64,000 nt of DNA from Peltaster fructicola. Its lineage: Eukaryota; Ascomycota; Dothideomycetes. Below, piece by piece: positions 60,201 to 64,000 of this stretch (its first letter is position 1; each line of letters starts with the position of its first letter). Made by a program: the position numbers and the translations under genes. The notes under the pieces were generated by a model, which ran no database searches, was not told the origin of the DNA, and saw nothing but the letters and a program-made list of their open reading frames with translations. The stretch spans positions 1,178,001 through 1,242,000 of the forward strand of contig CP051139.1 of NCBI GenBank assembly GCA_001592805.2, read 5' to 3'.

Positions 60201-60539
60201 TCTTCTGTGCCTTCGACTCCATGGCCTGCGCCATCTTGTTCTATCTTGTCCTCATCCTGACCTTGCTGTGGGGCTGTTGGCTCGTTGACAGCATTGCCCG
60301 ACATTGCCCAAGCATCGGCTAGAATTTGTTCTTCGGTGTGTCTCTCGTCCGCTATATTTTGAAACTGCGATGCTTGGTGTGGTGCAACGCTATCTGTGCT
60401 GACCTGCTTCGTGTGGTTGGCGGCGTGAGGTGCCTCGGTGTCTTGTAAGTCAATCGTATCTGCACTGTGGTTAGTCTTGTTGTCGCAAATGAGTCACTAT
60501 ACAATCCCACCTGCGCGAACAATCGTAGGTCTTGCCATT
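57241..60539 (-). CDS. teaC: TeaC/Tea4/Bud14-type SH3 polarity protein
   Basis: Cell-end polarity factor that links microtubule tips and protein phosphatase 1 to formins. Exons in gene order: 60539-60512, 60459-59431, 59327-59175, 59125-59052 and 59007-57241; all phases close, giving 1016 residues. Exon 1 gives MARPTIVRA joined to DTIDLQD, a characteristic start. Exon 2 contains DLMDRISSSPSIDDGK and ILLPVNDPLLD. Exons 3-4 carry the SH3 domain: EDIDFEFVYALHTFVATVEGQ, LLDDSNSYWWLVRVV, GYLPAEHIETPTERLARLNKHRNID. Exon 5 starts LSQTMLGDN, then RRRNAKTVQFAAPTYVEASDYDYSDDEE, followed by a long disordered acidic/serine region. The SH3 exons are only 74 and 153 nt, so the gene is easily split in two by naive prediction. 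Confidence 0.94.
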
Positions 60540-61469
60540 GCGAAGACGATCTCTCGATGGATCAAACAAGCACAGTCCTTCTTGTCAACCACCAGGGGCG
60601 GCTAGACTACGGTCTGAGCTCGGTGGAGGATGTGCGCCACTGGCGTGCGTTATGAATCGCAATCGAAGATATAATCGATCGAGAAGTAAAGTCATGCGCG
60701 ATGAAGCATCACTGCGTGGTTCGGCGAGCTGAACATGCGTGAATGGATCGTCGTGTGAGGTTACGCACAAAGGAGTGCTCAGATGATGTTTCAGGTTGCG
60801 ATTGGGGTTGGCCGGCCTCTGCAGTGGCCGCAAGACGAGCTTAGTAGTCTCTGGTGATCTTATGTCGTCGAATCGTCTCTGATGGCTTGTTCGACACTTC
60901 TTTGTAGCATTCCAGCCCAGCAATGACTTCGTAGTTGTCGTAGTTGTGTCCAGCCATTAAATTTGAGTGGAGCCCCTTGTCGGGAAAGAGCGATGGACCT
61001 CAATAGCGCGTCCCGAGTATAGATTGAGTAATACAAGCGAGAAATATCATTCGACGATCGCCAATGCAAGACGATATCTAGAATATCGCATCTCGCGTGC
61101 ATCCAATATCCCCATGCCTTGTTGGAGTCGACCAGAACTCGCACTGACGAAGTCGCTAACCGACCGAGCTTGGGACCCTGTCGACCGCCTCATTGCCATG
61201 GCTATACCTTACCCGACAACATGCTGACGTCGCCCAGCCGCCATAGGAAAATCTCGATGATCGGCGTTCGGCAGCTATTGTCCACATTGCAGAAGACTCA
61301 TTGCACTTGCACAGCTGATGGTAAATCTTACTCTGTAAGGTGAGAGAGGCTCGTCGTCGCCATCTATGCAGGACTGTGAACCGACCATGATTTGCGCGAA
61401 CACAACGACGGCTCACTGACTGGCTGCATGCTGCTAATCCAAGCCGGATAACTTTGATAAGAAGCAATC
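60540..61469. other. Divergent intergenic region, TeaC / ArAE-type gene
   Basis: About 930 bp. No gene supported. It holds the TeaC promoter on the left and that of the membrane protein gene on the right. Confidence 0.55.
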
Positions 61470-64000
61470 ATGTCCGGCACATCTCAGTCGGCTGGTACTG
61501 TCGACGAAAAATGCACCGTCGAAAGCAAACACAAGCAATCCTTATGGGAACGAGTCACAGCACTATGGAGCAAGACCGGCATAACATGGAGGGTATACAA
61601 GGCAATGTTCAAGGGTGCGTTGGCACCCACCTTGTGTCTCGCATTGTATCAAGCAGACTCCTTTTCCAACTTGTTCTCCAACATCGGATATCTGGTCGCC
61701 ATTGTCACGATCTTGAGTGTCGTCTTCAGGCCACGAGCTACCTATCTACAGAGTTTGCTGCTCAATCTCTTATTCGTTTGTGGCACAGCAGCTGTGGTGG
61801 TATTGGCTCTGTATACAATCGTCACAGCAAGAGAGAACTTTCCTGAACCTGACAACAGTGACAACGGAGATGGAGGAGAGGCAGCTTCTGGCCTGCTTAC
61901 CTCCCCGTACAACTCAAGTGCATCAGCTGTAGCAGGCGTTTGGCTATTCGTCCTTGTGTACATTCTCGCAAGCCTGAGAGCGATGGGCAAGCAGTACATG
62001 ATATCGGCTATCATGGGATCGATCTTCGCCAACGTCGGAATGGTCTACTGCGCACAACTTGCGAATATGACCGTCGGGCTAGCCTATATCCGCACGTTCT
62101 TGAGCGCATTCCTTACCGGACTGGCTATAGCGACAGCCGTCTCCCTTTTCATCTTCCCAAGCACAAGCCGGACTGTGATCTTCGAGGACACCGTTAAGTA
62201 TGTCGGAGCGATACGTACGGCGCTGAAAGCCAACGTCACGTACATCCAGAGCCTGGAGCATGTGGATATGTTCACCACGAAGAGGACTGAGACACTGCGC
62301 CATCGTTCTCAACGGGCACCGGAGGTAGAAGCCTTGAAGAATTCCATCCGCGGTCTATCTGCCACCGCATCCAAATTCGAAAGCGATCTTCCCTTTGCCA
62401 AGAGAGAGGTTGACATCGGCTATCTCGGACCAGATGATCTACAGAATCTCTCGCGACGCCTTCGACTAGTCTTCATCCCACTGGTTGGACTTAGCTGTCT
62501 TTCTGACATGTTCGAACGCTCAGGAAAGGATCATGGCTGGGATGACGATACAAGTCAGGACTTCGAGCATGCTCGTAAGCTACAAGCCATCGCAGAATGG
62601 CATGAGCTTGTGAGGCTGATCAAAGACCCTTTTGAGTCTGTATCTGCTCTGATCGACCAAGGTCTTGAGCATGTTCTGATTCGATTGAGGCTTGCTTCTC
62701 CACACAAGATCGTAGACATCGAGGCCGATGATAACGACCTTGTGCCAGGTCGCGACGATCTGCTGGAACGATTACACTCTAAATTGAAAGTGGTCCATGA
62801 CAGAAGGACGGAGATTCTAGTTGGCTGGTGTAAGGTGCATGGCGTTGAGGTGACAGCAGAGTACTTCAGAAATCCCGAGGCCGAGAACAAGAAGTTTCAG
62901 GAGCTTCTCGATGTACAGACTGGAACGCCAGAAGCCAAGTCCATGCGTATGCAACTTTACCTTCTGCTCTACATGGAGTTTCTTTTGAGGTCCATAGGTC
63001 GACGTACAGAAGACTTGATCCTTTTCGCGGAAGGTCTCCGGACCTCTGGCAAGCTCAGCAAGCGACGACTGGTAGTTCCTGGGTCTAAGAGGATGATCAA
63101 ATGGTTGAAGAGCACCTTCGATGGCGAAGCGAACCAGCAAGAAGATCATAACGTCGAGGACAGTCACGGTCCTGCTGTCCGCTATGGCGTCGGCTTCCAG
63201 AAGAAGAAAGATCCTATGCATCTGCCTCCTGCAAACACATGGGAGCGTTTCAGCGACCGCATACGCAAGATTGCTGCCATTCTGCGCTCTCCTCAGAGCG
63301 GATTTGGGTTCAGGGTTGCATGTGCGACTATGTCCGTTGCCATCATAGCATTTCTTAGGGAGACTCAGCCTTTCTACACTCGAAATCGACTCTTCTGGGC
63401 TCAGATCATGATCGCAATTGGTATGCAGCCGACAGCAACGGATTCCTTGAAGACGTCACTCTTTCGCATCTTGGGAACTGCCATCGCCATGCTGGTTGCT
63501 TGGGTCAACTGGTACATCGTTGATGGCATACCTGGAGGTATCATACCCTTCTACTTCGTCTTCCTGCATCTCGGGCCCTGGATCATCGTTAACCATCCCA
63601 AATATACAACGCTTGGCATGATCGGGCCGATAACTGTAACGCTCATCGTTGGGTACAGCCTACAGACGCTCAAAATTGGCGAGGCAGCAGCGCAGATTTC
63701 TGGACAACAGTACTTTCCAGTGTATGAGCTTGGTCCTGTTCGTCTCGCGACTGTCCTTGGAGGTCTCTTCGTGGCCTGGATCTGGACTGTGTTCCCATAT
63801 CCGGTGACGGAGCATCAAGAACAGAAGGCCAGCCTTGGACATACCCTCTATTTGCTAGCCCACTACTATTCTGCCATGCATGAGACTGTGCAGGCCCGGC
63901 TACGGGGTCTCGATGTGCAGGATAGTGGATTCCGCCTGAACAGTGTCCTGGAGAAGACACGACGGAACATCTGGATGAAGTGCAATGCATTGCTAGCTGG
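61470..64000 (+). CDS. Fungal ArAE/FUSC-type membrane transporter, partial
   Basis: Large membrane protein of the fungal family with an ArAE_2 N-terminal domain and a FUSC-like second membrane block (annotated in fungi as putative ER transporter or brefeldin A-sensitivity protein). The frame is open without intron for 843 codons from ATG 61470 and runs off the right edge, so the C-terminal DUF2421-type part is missing. Membrane block 1 spans residues ~45-235 (LAPTLCLALYQADSFSNLF; AFLTGLAIATAVSLFIFP). A cytoplasmic region follows to about 600 (EYFRNPEAENKKFQELLD), then block 2 from ~610 (GFGFRVACATMSVAIIAFLRETQPFYTRNRLFWAQIMIAIGM; LGGLFVAWIWTVFPYPVTEHQEQ). Transport substrate is unknown. Confidence 0.88.
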   Translation, partial: MSGTSQSAGTVDEKCTVESKHKQSLWERVTALWSKTGITWRVYKAMFKGALAPTLCLALYQADSFSNLFSNIGYLVAIVTILSVVFRPRATYLQSLLLNLLFVCGTAAVVVLALYTIVTARENFPEPDNSDNGDGGEAASGLLTSPYNSSASAVAGVWLFVLVYILASLRAMGKQYMISAIMGSIFANVGMVYCAQLANMTVGLAYIRTFLSAFLTGLAIATAVSLFIFPSTSRTVIFEDTVKYVGAIRTALKANVTYIQSLEHVDMFTTKRTETLRHRSQRAPEVEALKNSIRGLSATASKFESDLPFAKREVDIGYLGPDDLQNLSRRLRLVFIPLVGLSCLSDMFERSGKDHGWDDDTSQDFEHARKLQAIAEWHELVRLIKDPFESVSALIDQGLEHVLIRLRLASPHKIVDIEADDNDLVPGRDDLLERLHSKLKVVHDRRTEILVGWCKVHGVEVTAEYFRNPEAENKKFQELLDVQTGTPEAKSMRMQLYLLLYMEFLLRSIGRRTEDLILFAEGLRTSGKLSKRRLVVPGSKRMIKWLKSTFDGEANQQEDHNVEDSHGPAVRYGVGFQKKKDPMHLPPANTWERFSDRIRKIAAILRSPQSGFGFRVACATMSVAIIAFLRETQPFYTRNRLFWAQIMIAIGMQPTATDSLKTSLFRILGTAIAMLVAWVNWYIVDGIPGGIIPFYFVFLHLGPWIIVNHPKYTTLGMIGPITVTLIVGYSLQTLKIGEAAAQISGQQYFPVYELGPVRLATVLGGLFVAWIWTVFPYPVTEHQEQKASLGHTLYLLAHYYSAMHETVQARLRGLDVQDSGFRLNSVLEKTRRNIWMKCNALLA

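Overview
The window is nuclear DNA of a filamentous ascomycete, probably a Dothideomycete. The evidence is the many GT-AG introns of about 45-55 nt, compact gene spacing on both strands, a TeaC/Tea4 polarity protein, a fungal mL67/Mhr1 protein, Mdm10, a RasGEF with an N-terminal SH3 domain and a BTB-ankyrin protein. The class-level placement is inference from protein style. I see no transposon, virus-like element, CRISPR array, rRNA or convincing tRNA. About 33 protein genes are supported, nearly all conserved housekeeping functions. Coordinates given as joins are exon structures worked out by eye from splice motifs and reading-frame continuity.

Layout. 0-7 kb: Rab7/Ypt7 GTPase, an SLC35F-type vacuolar transporter and a UVRAG/Vps38-like subunit, all of which point to endosome-vacuole traffic. 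7-14 kb: mL67/Mhr1, the RPA14 subunit of replication protein A, a secreted SGNH hydrolase and a HhH-GPD DNA glycosylase. 14-25 kb: BTB-ankyrin protein, NIMA-type kinase, Cdc25-type RasGEF and a GPI-anchored GH16-like wall protein interrupted by one in-frame stop. 26-36 kb: an arginine/serine-rich unknown, RNA polymerase III subunit Rpc53, mitochondrial IF3, uL4m and mL38, and a possible Mei4-like meiotic protein. 36-50 kb: type I DnaJ, mitochondrial glutamyl-tRNA synthetase, eL32, Mrt4, Mdm10, a short kinesin-3, mitochondrial 3-hydroxyisobutyryl-CoA hydrolase (with an apparent frameshift), mitochondrial EF-Tu and a MAPEG protein (with an abnormal splice acceptor). 50-64 kb: WDR44/Dgr2-like WD40 protein, ribonucleotide reductase small subunit, a coiled-coil unknown, TeaC/Tea4, and a fungal ArAE/FUSC-type membrane protein cut by the right edge.

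Themes. Six genes serve mitochondrial gene expression (mL67, IF3, uL4m, mL38, GluRS, EF-Tu). Three of them are adjacent, and uL4m and mL38 diverge from one short promoter. RNR2 and RPA14, both S-phase genes, carry MluI boxes (ACGCGT) upstream, three of them in 118 bp for RNR2. I find no clear new multi-gene system. The best leads are the Mei4-like candidate, the non-canonical splice sites, the interrupted host genes and two conserved-looking proteins of unknown function.
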